Part shown: piece after piece, positions 1 to 10,459 of the stretch
How the letters are laid out: each line of letters opens with the position of its first letter
Numbering within the stretch: position 1 is the stretch's first letter
Source: Limnephilus marmoratus
Taxonomy: Eukaryota > Arthropoda > Insecta > Trichoptera > Limnephilidae
Length of the DNA stretch: 64,000 nt
NCBI GenBank assembly: GCA_917880885.1
Contig: OU862909.1
Span: forward strand, 30,626,405-30,690,404
Reading direction: 5' to 3'
Position numbers and translations under genes: made by a program
The notes under the pieces: generated by a model
Told to the model about the DNA's origin: nothing
What the model saw: only the letters and a program-made list of their open reading frames with translations
Database searches by the model: none

Positions 1-470
1 GCCAATTGTTATGTCTGCCCTTTCCTCGGCAGATAGTAATTATTAAATACGGTTCTTTGAATATAAAAGTGTTTATTTACTGGAATAACCTAGCTGGTTA
101 GCTACGACTGTTTACTATTCGGGGGTAGGTAAATCTCTGGAGCCTTGCCACGGGAGCTCGTCAAGTCTATCTCCGAGACTGCTTCTTGTACGCCAATGCC
201 ATCTGGCGAGCTATGGTGCAAGCTACATGCTTACCGCCATCTATCGTATTCTTTCCATATGAAATACTTAATTACTCTACATCACACAATGCATTGATGC
301 ATTGAAATTGCATTAACCCTCCACATAGCATCCTCAAAGATGACAAAAGCCCTGAAGAGAATTATCTTCCTCAGAGCCTCCCGTGTGGAGCAAAAGTAAA
401 AAAAAAATTAAGCATATTTTTTTTAAAACGTACTCTTGTTATTAAGCTTGAGATTATAATAATTTACTTA
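1..470. other. No gene recognised; possible last exon of the Zeste-like gene
   Basis: On the minus strand 115-210 is open from a usable acceptor to a TAG stop and fits phase 0. It shows no recognisable domain. A stretch near 320-385 resembles repeats at 1797-1950 and 9920-10033. Nothing else was recognised. Confidence 0.3.
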
Positions 471-675
471 GGGGGTATTTCCACATCCTCTTGATAGCTT
501 ATCCATAGGGTAACTTATATTAATAAATGAACAAATAAATACTAGCTACAGGTTGAAAACTTGGCTAATTTATTCTATTTATAATCATATTCATAAGTTT
601 GAGTACCGGATAGTAAAGTAGGATTTTATGAAGAAATAAATCTTAAATTGGAAATCGAAAATATGGACCTCATAT
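471..675. mobile_element. MITE copy, right end decayed (same family as 32480-32712)
   Basis: It begins GGGGGTATTTCCACATCC straight after TTA and then follows the 32480 copy (CTTATCCATA, AATAAATGAACAAATAAAT, ATTCATAAGTTT). The opposite terminus cannot be recognised. The TTA flank fits a PIF/Harbinger-type target. Confidence 0.5.
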
Positions 676-699
676 AATGATAATAATTAGTTAACTTAC

Positions 700-876
700 A
701 GATGTGGACTCCTCGCACCCCAATCCATAAGCCTTCTCGGCCCCAAGAACGACGAGGACTCTCTCCTCCAACGGAGTCAGGGGAACTGCCCCGCTCGACC
801 CACCTCCGTTCCTCGCCATCTCCTCTTTCAGGCCAAGCGCTTTCCTTTTAATATTATTCCTAAGATCCCTCCAAGC
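700..876 (-). CDS. Zeste-like gene, exon 2
   Basis: It codes 59 aa, AWRDLRNNIKRKALGLKEEM and onward, ending at the GTAAGT donor (694-699). It completes the SANT-like domain and adds the PLTPLEERVL segment. Confidence 0.6.
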
Positions 877-2403
877 CTGAAACATTCAAGTAAAATAATT
901 GGACTTAAATGGTTGTCCGCTGAAGAATTAAACAGTAAATATTCGGAACAAACGTCAACGGTTATGTAACGGGATTGTGTATGTTATCTTTACTTTAAAA
1001 AACAGCCTACGTTTTTGAATGGTTTGTTTGGCTACGCAGGGTTTGTGTAGCGGGCTTGTGTATATTATCTTAATTTTAAAAGTTTTATCAAAAAAAGTGC
1101 GTATTAACCGTTGACGTTTGTTCCGAACTGCAAACAGAGTGATTTGGCAGTGTGAAAGCAAATTTTCAATTTACGTAAATGTAACATTTTCAACCTCCCC
1201 CAATGCAAATAGTTGTCTTTTATGGTAATTAAGAAGAATCTAAAAGTTTTACCAAAAAAAAGTGCGTATTAACCGTTGACGTTTGTTCCGAACAATTACC
1301 AATTAAACGTCTCTCATTTTATCGTGATTTATTTTTGGGGTATTGTGTCGCGTCACCTCCTAGCCAACGTTTCGAACAGCGTTACAGTGTTCATCGTTAG
1401 GGCGTATATGTAATCGATTACACATCTGCTCTGATGATGGACACCTTAATGCTGTCCGAATTGTTGGCTCAGAGCTTCAATTTGGGAGGACGGTGTGGGT
1501 ATCCCAGTCCCGGGAACCTTTTAATGGATAACCAACATCCGCGCTATAGGTCATCCCAAGTGGTTCGCAATGTTTACGATGACTTTGCAGGGGTGCCCGG
1601 GTTCATGGGGTGGGGTTTGTCTAGGTCTTGGCGGCACATGCCTTTGGCGGCACATGCCTTTTACCACATATTGCGTGGCGGGCCGGATTGATAGAGACAT
1701 TTCACCTCTCTTGCAGGTCTCTTTTGACCCATCACCTTGTACCACAGTCGGGGAGATGGATTCATACGTCCGTCACTCTTGGACACATTGACCCCTAGAT
1801 TCTTACCCACCCCTCATACCTTTTTCCTTCCCAAAACTTCCTCTCCTTCCTTTGCCTAAAAAGATCCATCACATAGCATCCCCAAATATGATTCCACATC
1901 CCCATTTTCCCACGAGGCCTCCTGAAGCTAATGTAAAAAAAGGCTGAACTCATGTTTGGATTGATGTCTTTGAATTTAAGTGTGGAGGTATGTAAGGAAC
2001 CTGTGTCTAAAGGTACGAAAAAGACACATTTTTGTATTACAGAAAATATAACAAAATTCAAATCATCTCAATAAAGAATGTTGAAATATATAAAGCTTTT
2101 TCCTTATCATTCTAATCTATAAGTTTAGGTCTGTACCTCATTGCAACAATGTAAATATACAAAAGTAATAGTGGTCATTCTTAGCATTGGAATAATATAA
2201 TGAGTACATACTTGTTGCCACTTTTCACCCGTCTTGACGGACCCCAGTCCTATGGCATTCAGTTCTGTTGCTAGGGAAGACCACGCCAGTTCATTGTGAA
2301 TGCGGCCGTCCCCCTGATGCCGCCCCGTAGACATACTCGGCCTCTCCTCCAGCCGACTAACGAGCAACTCTATTTGGCTGCGCGATGCACGCTTCTTAGA
2401 CAT
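700..2403 (-). CDS. Zeste/Myb-SANT-like DNA-binding protein, partial (two exons seen)
   Basis: Exons 2212-2403 and 700-876 splice in phase 0: donor GTATGT at 2211, acceptor CAG ending at 877, donor GTAAGT at 699. The joined product begins MSKKRASRSQIELLVSRLEE and carries a helix-rich module with conserved tryptophans (AW-SSLATELN, GEKWQQ, AWRDLRNNIKRKA). It then runs into a Ser/Gly linker and a PLTPLEERVL segment. This order is typical of the regulatory protein zeste / Myb-SANT-like domain common in arthropods and in Harbinger accessory proteins, which bind DNA. I chose the start at 2403 because the domain begins directly after it; an in-frame ATG lies upstream at 2466. A possible last exon is 115-210 (acceptor TAG at 211-212, phase 0, stop at 115-117), which would give a protein of about 154 aa. 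It could be a host gene or a domesticated or still-mobile Harbinger ORF; nothing seen decides this. Confidence 0.6.
944..1293. mobile_element. Inverted-repeat element with a duplicated right end
   Basis: The left terminus CGGAACAAACGTCAACGGTT is matched in reverse at about 1098-1125 and again at about 1266-1293, so there are two right ends. Inside are copies of a module containing GGCTACGCAGGGTTTGTGTA that also occurs at 56240-56460. The subterminal sequence near 1195-1265 (AATGCAAATAGTTGTCTTTT) is shared with the element at 49145-49846. It lies in the intron of the Zeste-like gene. Confidence 0.6.
1318..1475. repeat. Decayed copy of the foldback repeat seen at 58868-59110
   Basis: It shares the words TTTTTGGGG, CACCTCCTAGCCAACGTTTC and ACAGCGTTACAGTGT on one arm and GATGATGGACACC on the other. 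Copies lie near 42515-42710 and 58868-59110. Confidence 0.5.
1509..1665. repeat. Dispersed repeat, second copy at 51530-51665
   Basis: Both copies share CGGGAACC, GGATAACCAAC, CCAAGTGGTTCGC, CAGGGGTGCCCGGGTT and GGTCTTGGCGGCA in the same order. This copy has a local duplication of CTTGGCGGCACATGCC-like sequence. I do not recognise the family, and the open frames over it look incidental. Confidence 0.5.
1797..1950. repeat. Dispersed repeat, inverted relative of 9920-10033
   Basis: The sequence ACCCACCCCT, CTTCCTCTCCTTCCTTT, AGCATCCCCAAA matches the reverse complement of 9920-10033 in the same order. No coding content was recognised. Confidence 0.4.
2212..2403 (-). CDS. Zeste-like gene, exon 1 (coding)
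   Basis: It codes 64 aa from the ATG at 2401-2403 to Q-Q before the GTATGT donor. This is the N-terminal two thirds of the SANT-like domain. Confidence 0.6.
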
Positions 2404-2878
2404 CTGTTGAAGAATTTTAAGCTTAATAGAAAGAATCGATAAAGTACCATTATTCTTGTTAAACATGTAAAAATAACTTTAATATATTTTATCTCGATGA
2501 CAAAGCTGTTGAGGTGTATATTTATACAATGGCTGAATATTTGGGTACGAAATACTAGGTATTACATAAATGCCAACGTGAAACAAAATAGGGTTAATCA
2601 TAAATACTTATTTTTATACACAAAACACTAACTTTACTTGTTATTCACGGGGAACATTCATTTAAGGTTAGAAAGCTAATTCTATTTATTTTACCAAATA
2701 AAAAACCAAAACATCCTTCAGTTATGCTTTAATGATGGTATACAACTTAAAACGTAATATATTAAATGAATAAATAATCTTGCATACTTACAGCAATTCG
2801 TGTTAGGTATTTATTTAATCCACACCAACTGACACTGACACATGCCGACAGTGTTGCCAACAGTTAGCTATACCAAAT

Positions 2879-4393
2879 TAGAAGTGTGTCGTTCCGGCCG
2901 GAACGAATCCAAAGATTCCGAGTCCGAATGCGTTTGATTCGTTCCGAGTCCGCAAAATGTTATGAATCAGTTCCGGAGTCGCTCGCACTCGGGCGAGGTT
3001 GACGCGGAAGGAGGTGTGCGACGCGGGCCGGGCGGCAGGAATCATTTACGGGAGGAGGTGCGCGGCGCAGGCCGGGTAGGGATTTGTCACTCTATCACTC
3101 GGGAACGAGTGACAGAGTGAGAATACAGGACTCATTCACGGGATGAGGTGTGTGGCGCAAGCAGGGCGGCGTTGTATTGCTCTAGCGGGGCGCGATGACA
3201 GCGTGAAAACATTTTTCGAAAAGAAATAGCATTATATCTTAGTCAAAAGATAGCAAGGAGCACTGCTTTTTCCCTTTTGTCGGTCATCACGGAGCAAATT
3301 TGCCTTCCCGCAAGTTCGCGCCGGTGATACTCTGGTGAATTACTAGTTTTATGAAGAACGTAAAATATCTAACTAACCATCACGCCGTTTCTCCGCAGGG
3401 GTTCTTCTCATTCCTGAGAGGAATGACCGCCAAACAACTCGATCTTGGCACACACTCCTTGCCTCACTCACATTCATACATCGTCTCAAACATACTCTTC
3501 TTTTATTCTGACTTTTGACATGGCCCGACTCAAGTATCTGATTCACTTGATCTTGCCATGTCTTCCCCGGGCGTCCCCAACATCTTCCAACATTCACATT
3601 TTGCCATATATTCTCCTTACACTACTTTCTTCGTTCATTCGCTCTACTTGCCCAAACCATCTGAGGGTCCCCTTCTTAATCTTACTCATTATGCTTACAT
3701 CAGCCTTACATTATTTGCGGATCTCCACATTTCTCTCACGATCATACATAGTTTCACCACATATACGCCTCAGGGATCTCATTTCAACAGCATTCAGTTT
3801 ACTTTCATCCTTCCTCTGCCGGTTCCATGGCTCACTGCTATACAAGGACTCCACTGTTCGTAAGTTTCAAATTTATCGTAAATATCTTACACGGTTCTCA
3901 TAAAGCCGACAAAGATATCACTCATGTCAAATACATTATTATTAGCTATATAAAGATAAGACTTCTCGCTCGCAATAAACAACAGCATGTTAATGTACCC
4001 ACGCCCGGCTACTTAAACACATGATTCCTTAACTCCGTAACGTTCCACGATTCCACCGAGTACGGCGAGTTCAGCTGAATCAACTCTCGGCATTGAATCA
4101 GCAGGAGTCAAATTGAGTTTGGTTTCGGCCGATTCAACGACTCCGGCGGAGCGCCACAATGAGTTTGGTTCGGCGAGTCCGGCGGAATCAACTCTGGCAT
4201 TGAATCAGCAAGAGCCAAACTGAGTTTGATTCCGGCCGATTCAACGACTCCGGCGGAGCGCCACAATGAGTTTGATTCGGTGAGTCCGGTGGAATCGCCT
4301 GAATCAAAGGAGCGAGTCCAGTGAATCGAGTCCACTCAGTCGAATATGGGTCCGGAATTGATTCCGTAAAATGAGTGAATCAACCCACTTCTA
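2879..4393. mobile_element. Inner hAT-type non-autonomous element nested in 2849-5192
   Basis: It starts TAGAAGTGTG and ends CCCACTTCTA. The 8-bp duplication TACCAAAT sits on both sides (2871-2878 and 4394-4401). The subterminal parts are rich in imperfect GATTC/GAATC and TCCGGCGGA words, with a near-duplicate block at about 4098-4180 and 4200-4280. It carries a scrap of a LINE. Confidence 0.8.
3373..3890 (-). pseudogene. Non-LTR retrotransposon (LINE) C-terminal scrap
   Basis: Read on the minus strand with frame changes and stops, it shows ESKLNAVEMRSLRRICGETM, then a GRPGKTWQDQV-like stretch and CMNVSEARSVCQDRVVW. This matches the usual C-terminus of arthropod LINE polyproteins downstream of the reverse transcriptase. 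The plus-strand frames over the same bases are its antisense shadow. It sits inside the inner hAT element. Confidence 0.6.
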
Positions 4394-4492
4394 TACCAAA
4401 TTGCTAGACATCTTACAAATGTTGCTAGATTGCCAGTTTTTTTTACCCCAAAAAGTTGCTAGAAGTAGCTAAACGTTACAGTAGGTAGATAA

Positions 4493-4642
4493 GGGAACGT
4501 ACCCATACTACGTGACCAACTTTTTGCAATTTTTAACCCCCCCCGATGACCAAAAACCTAAGCACTCCGCCGCTCATTTGTACCAAGCGTGGTATTTTGA
4601 AGACCCCCCCCTAAACGTTTCACGTAGTAAGGGTACGTTCCC
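4493..4642. mobile_element. PIF/Harbinger-like MITE, 150 bp
   Basis: It has inverted ends GGGAACGTACCCATACTACG and CGTAGTAAGGGTACGTTCCC and a 3-bp TAA duplication (4490-4492, 4643-4645). C-runs lie just inside each half. A sister copy is at 10779-10921. It is inserted in the outer hAT element. Confidence 0.85.
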
Positions 4643-5199
4643 TAAGTTACAATAAAATGACAAATTCTGACAATCGTTTTTATTTCCAGGTTTTATATGG
4701 ATAAAACAAAACAACACAAGGTAGAATAAGAGTAGTGCGTACTATTTTGGTTGTATTCTGTCTGTCGTAGCTAGCTAACGCACAGAACAATATTACAGTG
4801 CCACAAAGTTATCTGTTCCGGTGGTGGTGGGTGGTGTCGCTAGTTGTGAACAAATATGTCATAGAAATATCAAAGTTTGTGGCTCTGTACTCCAAAAAGG
4901 GAGAGCTAGTGCAGCAGGAAACGGGGGTTTTCCGACCAACGCCACTTATACCATAGCGTCTATGACCATAGAGTCGCGTTTGGTTTTTACTTTTTACTGT
5001 AAGACGTAGCGTTTTATATTCTCTTTGCTCGATAGCCTCACATCTCATGACGAAATCGATATGTCGAACATTGACGAAAAGTAGCTATAAAAAGTAGCTA
5101 AAAAGTTTAGCTACAAGTTTCATTAAAATGTAGCTGTCTGACATCAAATAATAGCTAGATCTAGCTATAAAGTTGCTAAGTTGGCAACACTGCATGCCG

Positions 5200-6440
5200 A
5201 CACACAACAAGCATAGACACCATCATGACACCATAACCATAAATACACATAAATAAACCAATCCACCAATCCCTATATTCGGGCCTGTTCGGGCGTTTTA
5301 TTGTAAACCATTGTAAACACTCGCAGCCTTACTAAAAAACCCAGTGAAAATTTTATTCAATTGACAAACGGCCGCGGATGTGAAAACATTACTAATTAAA
5401 AATTTGTTCATGGAAAGAAATACACATTGTTTACACGGCCTGAGAGGGTAGTTTATTTCTGTTAACGATTGATGTCCGAACGAAATTTGAAATTTTTCCA
5501 AAGTATTTTGAATGTTCTATATATTTCTTATTTTTAAGGTGTATAACAAATACCATTTATGAAAACTAGATAAAATTACCTTTTAGATTTGTGTATTTGA
5601 AATACACTTTAGTTTTTCAAAAACTGACATATTTTAAGATTCAAACTCGGAAAAAAATGGAAAAAAATTTCTTACCAAAAATTTGTTTACTAAAATGTAG
5701 AGAAATTAAAAAAAAATCAAAATTTCAAAAACACAGTCCTTTTATGTAATAAATTTGGAAGGAAACTATCACCTCACTTTTTCCTCGTGCATACAATAAA
5801 AAAATAATAAAAAATTTCAAAGTGTTTTTTATTGCTAAAAAACTAACCTAACAATAATACCGGCTTTTATAACAGATTCCTTGCATCTATAAAGACGTTA
5901 ATTTCTTTGATACATTTAGGAACACAGGTATTAGATATTAATATTTAAAAAAAAACACCACTTACATGAAGTTCTCATAAAATTAAAATCCTTCAAATGT
6001 AAATTTGAATTTTCATGTATCATAATATAAAATAGTTTTTGACATTTCAATTTTCAAAGTACGATTATAGTTATTATAACTTGACTAAAACTTATGAAAA
6101 CCACAAAAAACACGGTAAATATATCAATTATATAAATATAAGAGTATATTAGTCATATTAATAGAAATTAACCATCACATTTAAGTAATATTGCACACAC
6201 ATCCGCGAAGCGAAAGTTCATATAAGAGCGCGAACAACGAATGCGCAGGCGCCGCCACTGGCCGCCACCTAGCGGTTATGAAGGAAAACAAACAATTTAG
6301 TACCTACACTATAAAAAATTACATTGTTGCCAGATTTAAAATACATTTTAAGAACAAACCTTATTAGTAATGTTTCGTGTTTTAGTGTATTTTTGTTTTA
6401 TTCATGTTGCTGCAGCAACACGGGTTATCGGGCGTGCTGT
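5200..6440. repeat. No gene; AT-rich repeat shared with 7287-7620
   Basis: From about 5790 to 6065 the order TTTTTATTGC, CTTTTATAACAGATT, CTTGCATCT, AAAGACGTTAATTTCTTTGA, TATTAGATATTAATATTT matches 7390-7610. The segment 5217-5300 resembles 9421-9475 (AGACACCATCAT, CAATCCCTA, TTCGGGCCT). No coding exon was recognised. Confidence 0.4.
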
Positions 6441-6449
6441 GGTTTTTTT

Positions 6450-7197
6450 TAGTAAGGCTGTCGATGTATAGTACCGATGCATCGTATCGAACCGATGTAT
6501 TGTTAATACTTCAACATCGAATATATATCGATGTTTTTTATTCGATGCATCGAATACGCAAATTATGAGATAAGTGTCTGTGAGTATGACCAACAGTGAC
6601 TTACTACTGCAGTGACTTTCACGACATTTCGTGAATCGGAACGTAATAATCAGTTCAGTCAATATAAAACGCCTACCATTTATCGGTTTGGCTGAATGGG
6701 TTATGTTCCCTTTGTTGCGAAGTAAAGTCAAACTTAAAAAATAAAACCTTAAATATAAAACTAAATTAATGGAGGGATTATAAATCACAATTCCCAAAGC
6801 TGTACAAAATAGCTTAGTATTTAACAATTGTTGGCACATCTGTCCCATCAGAAAGACTTTTTTCACAGGCAGGGCTAGTTTTTGACTGAGCAAAGAAACC
6901 GATTGAAGGGAAAAAGATTAAGTAAACTTTTGTTTTTACATAGCATTGAAAAAAAAAATTGGAATTTGTAAACAAAATAAAGCTGTGTTTGCTGTGTGAT
7001 TGTGAATTTTGATAAATATTTTTCTTTGTACTTAACTTACCTAGTTTTCTTAAGGCCTGAACATGTCCATTGCGAAAAACCATCGATGTTTTGGAAACAT
7101 CGATGTATTTCTCAATACATCGTATTAATATCGATGCAACCGATCGATGCATTACATCGAAAAAACATCGATGTATATTTTAAATGTCCATCCCTAT
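6450..7197 (+). mobile_element. hAT element remnant with ATCGATG-rich ends
   Basis: Both ends are packed with ATCGATG/CGATGCATCG words. The right end reads, in reverse, TAGGGATGGACATTTAAAAT, a hAT-like terminus. Between about 6829 and 6890 the plus strand encodes GTSVPSERLFSQAGLVFD followed by a stop, the conserved C-terminal dimerisation motif of hAT transposases. No clear 8-bp duplication was found. Confidence 0.65.
6829..6890 (+). pseudogene. hAT transposase C-terminal fragment
   Basis: The frame gives V-G-T-S-V-P-S-E-R-L-F-S-Q-A-G-L-V-F-D and then TGA. The S-V-P-S-E-R-x-F-S core is diagnostic of the hAT C-terminal region. The rest of the transposase is missing. Confidence 0.65.
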
Positions 7198-7286
7198 TCT
7201 CAATACTAAACAGTTTGTCATCATCACAAACATAACCACGGAAAAACTACATGGTCCGCATGGACAATAACATAATTCAAAGATAG

Positions 7287-7620
7287 GGGTCGTCCATTAA
7301 TCACGTGAGGCTCGAAACGAGGGGGGGGGGTTCGGAAAAAAACACGAAATTTCACGAGGGCGGGGGGTGGTATAATGAGCTATCACGTGTTTAAAATTTT
7401 TTTTATTGCCAAAAAATAACTTTAAAAAAAACCTACTTTTATAACAGATTTCTTGCATCTCTAAAGACGTTAATTTCTTTGATACGTTTAGGAACACATG
7501 TATTAGATATTAATATTTATAAAAAAAACACTTTTATAAATTTGAATTTTCGTGTATCATATAAAATACTTTTTGACATTTCAATTTTCTAAGTACGAGA
7601 CAAAGTAGAAGACTTTTCTA
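7287..7620. repeat. End of a CACGTGATTAATGGACGACCC-type element plus shared AT-rich tail
   Basis: It starts GGTCGTCCATTAATCACGTG followed by G-runs, as in the 29040-29227 element. No matching right end is visible. The sequence then runs into the repeat shared with 5790-6065. Confidence 0.5.
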
Positions 7621-9255
7621 AGTAGAAGATAATTCACGTCAAATAAATTAGGAACCCTTAGTCGTTGTGAACTGTTGTTTGTTCGTTAGTGGCCTGCAGT
7701 CGTGCTCGGGAGCGATGTCAAGTTACCGATATTTTCGATAAAACCTATATCGATCGACCATGCTAGGACCCCTGATTGGGTTGACTTTTATCGTAAACGT
7801 TCTTGAAGAAGTCGGCAAAAATATCGACAATATTTTTGGTGCCATCAGCCTTTCTGTCCTCAAAATACATAGTATTTGGTATATCAGAGTCACCACTTCT
7901 TAATGTTTTACTGAATCACCAAAAACGTTTTATATTGTTAAAAATATCATTCTCTGTTTACATATAGTCGTTATAACAAGCCCTTGATAGTTTATTACAA
8001 TCCCTTATAATTTTAGAGAATTCTATATACCTACAACATCGATGTTCCGTGATCCTTATACAGTTTGTGAGCTGTTTTTTATGTAATTATATTTATAAAT
8101 TAATCAAACCAGACTGGATATTTAGATTCCTTATATTGAGTGTAAGGGACAAAGCTATTTAAATGATTACCTACTTAGAATTAAGTAGAACTGTTCAGTA
8201 TTATGATGTAGATCGTCACTATCTAAGAAAGACGTCAACCAATGTAAGAGAAGTCACACATACCCGAATAATCTGCTTTTCTGAAATTATAGTATGATCT
8301 CTTAGACTTCGGAATTATATCCAATAAAAGTTCCCGGGGCGGCGGTACCCATTCCCGCCTCCCGGCGGTACCAATTTTAGAAGGTATTTGTCAACAAAAT
8401 CTGCTTCATACGAAAAAACATATAATTAATTTATTCGAAATGAGCATGAATGAAATTTTCATCGGTATCTCTTAGTTTGTAATTAAATGAAATAATTTCT
8501 GTAGTAAGACAACTTTATTCAATAATAATTTACGAATGACTGCAATAAGGAATTACAGTGAAAATATTATGGATATAAAAAAATATGATCACGCAGACCA
8601 ATAAACGCTGATTCTGAATACATAAGTTTTATTTAATATTAAACGCAGAGTTTTAAAAAAATATTAAAAATTCAAGCCGTCAAGTGTCAAGTTGGCATTA
8701 TTGAAATGTTTAGTGGTGACGTCACTGTTCGTCGTGTCGTGACGTCACCGTAAATTCATTGTATGTCATTATATGACACAAGCCATCGTTTTAATTTATC
8801 CGTTTATTTACATACTGTTTATAGAGATTTAGTTGTTGTATTTATTGAAACATTATTTAGGCCTAATAATGTTTAAAAAATAAAGGTATCTCTTATTAGT
8901 TTATCTCTATTATTGAAAATATTCAAAAACTACCGCACCAAAAAAATAGTAATGCTACTTTTTAGTAATGCTACTTTTAGGGAGAATACTTCGAACAACG
9001 AAATTCAAAATGGCGGCAGTTGATCAGCAGATCGCCCGATCCTATAGTGACTTTTCAGGAGTGATGACGTCACACGATTCACAATACACACGGTGGTTGT
9101 AATGTAAAAAATTGTACTGGAGTTCTCTATTAACAATTCGGTTTGTTTAAGTTTCTAATAGATACCTATAACCTATATATCAGTTCGAGGTATATGTATA
9201 GCACGACATTATTTTTACACACAGCGACCTTGAGGTGATTTTTACATAAACCAAT
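7621..9255. other. No gene recognised; palindromic TGACGTCA cluster
   Basis: AT-rich sequence without a convincing exon. Two points stand out: a near-duplicate GGCGGTACC pair at 8339-8377, and palindromic GTGACGTCAC words at 8715-8724 and 8740-8749, with another TGACGTCA at 9064-9071. AAAATGGCGGC (about 9008) resembles a YY1-type site. Confidence 0.3.
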
Positions 9256-9262
9256 TCCCGTG

Positions 9263-9420
9263 GGGGGAATACATTAATTACATGAGCTCAAAAGGGGGGG
9301 GGGGGGTCCAGCAAAATCTCACGTTCCTTGAAGAGAATATACGAAGTGGCCCAAATTTATCTCACCAAGGAGGGGTCTAGACTGGAAGAAAAACTGCTCA
9401 CGTAATTAATGTATACCCCC
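9263..9420. mobile_element. G-run MITE with ATTAAT-containing inverted ends
   Basis: The left end GGGGAATACATTAATTACATG and the right end CGTAATTAATGTATACCCCC are inverted copies. A 13-base G-run lies inside the left end. It is related in design to 29040-29227. I could not settle the target-site duplication. Confidence 0.6.
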
Positions 9421-10147
9421 TAGACACCATCATAAATAAAACAATCCCTAGATCGATATCTTCGGGCCTTTTCTAGGGACAAATCTTGTCATCAACTTAA
9501 CCACGGATTAATCGAAATGGCTAAAATAGACTAAAGATAGAGGAAGTTTATTTGTCTACCATAGACAATATAATTGTACTCGACCTACTTCAATTCATTA
9601 GCCTAATAAATTATTTAAAAAATACAAATACTATTTTTACATGACGCTTGCTGGCGATTGGTTTGAAGTCCTGTATTGGGTTTTTTTAAAGCTGTAAATG
9701 CAATATGTCTTAGTTCGTTAAAAATTCAACGAAATATGTTATTATTTTAATTGTAGATAGATTAACCCTTTTTTAATATTTATATCAATTAGTTTGAAAT
9801 AATGGAAACAAAAATATAATTTTTTTAAACTTCAAAACTTTTATTTCTCAATACGAGTTTTTGTGGACATAGTACAAATCAATCCTAAGCAAGCGATGAG
9901 AATAATTTCAAAATAATTTCCCTCAGGGCCTATGTCATCTTTGGGGATGCTGTGTGGAGGGCTTTTTTTTAAGGAAAGGAAGGAGAGGAGTGTTCTGGGA
10001 AGGAAAAGGGATTTAAGGGGTGGGTAGGAATCAAGTTTATTGTGAAAGTTTGTGAATCATTTAAGTTATGTTGGAAAAGATTAAAAAAATTTGTCGTATC
10101 TAAATTATTTTATAAGTATTATTTTCGTATTGCAATAATAATTAATG
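9421..10147. other. No gene; dispersed repeat at 9920-10033
   Basis: 9421-9475 resembles 5217-5300, and 9920-10033 is the reverse-oriented relative of 1797-1950. The rest is AT-rich with nothing recognised. It includes the region downstream of the RBCK1-like stop codon. Confidence 0.35.
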
Positions 10148-10459
10148 TTAATGACAATTCTGACAAGTAGGGGTGCACTTCTGTCCGTTGACTCCGCAGC
10201 GACATCCGGCAGAGGTGTCCCCAGGACCGTTGGGGCCCCACCTGCGGCCTTGGGTAGCCCAGCACAGGTCCGTCACGCATTTGATGCAAGTCAAGAAATC
10301 GCAGCCGAGGTCCTTCACGATAACTTCCTGGCACACTGGGCACCGCATCGCTTTATTGGTGGCAAGCATCTCAAGCAGGTATTCCAGACTGTGCGCGGTG
10401 GGATTATTCTGTGTTTTCGAAAAGTCTTCGCAAGTGAGGGTAGCTGGATTATGAAGACA
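10148..10459 (-). CDS. RBCK1: RBCK1-like gene, terminal exon with RING2
   Basis: It codes 103 aa from the acceptor at 10460-10461 to the TAA at 10148-10150. It holds the whole RING2 and the conserved Cys-rich tail. Confidence 0.85.
   Translation of the reverse strand, partial: CLHNPATLTCEDFSKTQNNPTAHSLEYLLEMLATNKAMRCPVCQEVIVKDLGCDFLTCIKCVTDLCWATQGRRWGPNGPGDTSAGCRCGVNGQKCTPTCQNCH

Larger units (their letters stand above)
2849..5192. mobile_element. Outer non-autonomous hAT-type element
   Basis: Its termini are CAGTGTTGCCAAC and GTTGGCAACACTG, a classic hAT-style inverted repeat. It is flanked by a perfect 8-bp duplication, CATGCCGA, at 2841-2848 and 5193-5200. Taking out the two insertions it hosts (2879-4393 and 4493-4642) leaves about 670 bp. 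No transposase was recognised in it. Confidence 0.85.

Noticed and set aside
3445..3903. 152-codon plus-strand frame
   Set aside because: It is the antisense of a broken LINE C-terminus read on the minus strand.
6402..7152. Minus-strand frames of 163 and 112 codons
   Set aside because: They are antisense to a hAT remnant whose SVPSERLFS motif reads on the plus strand.
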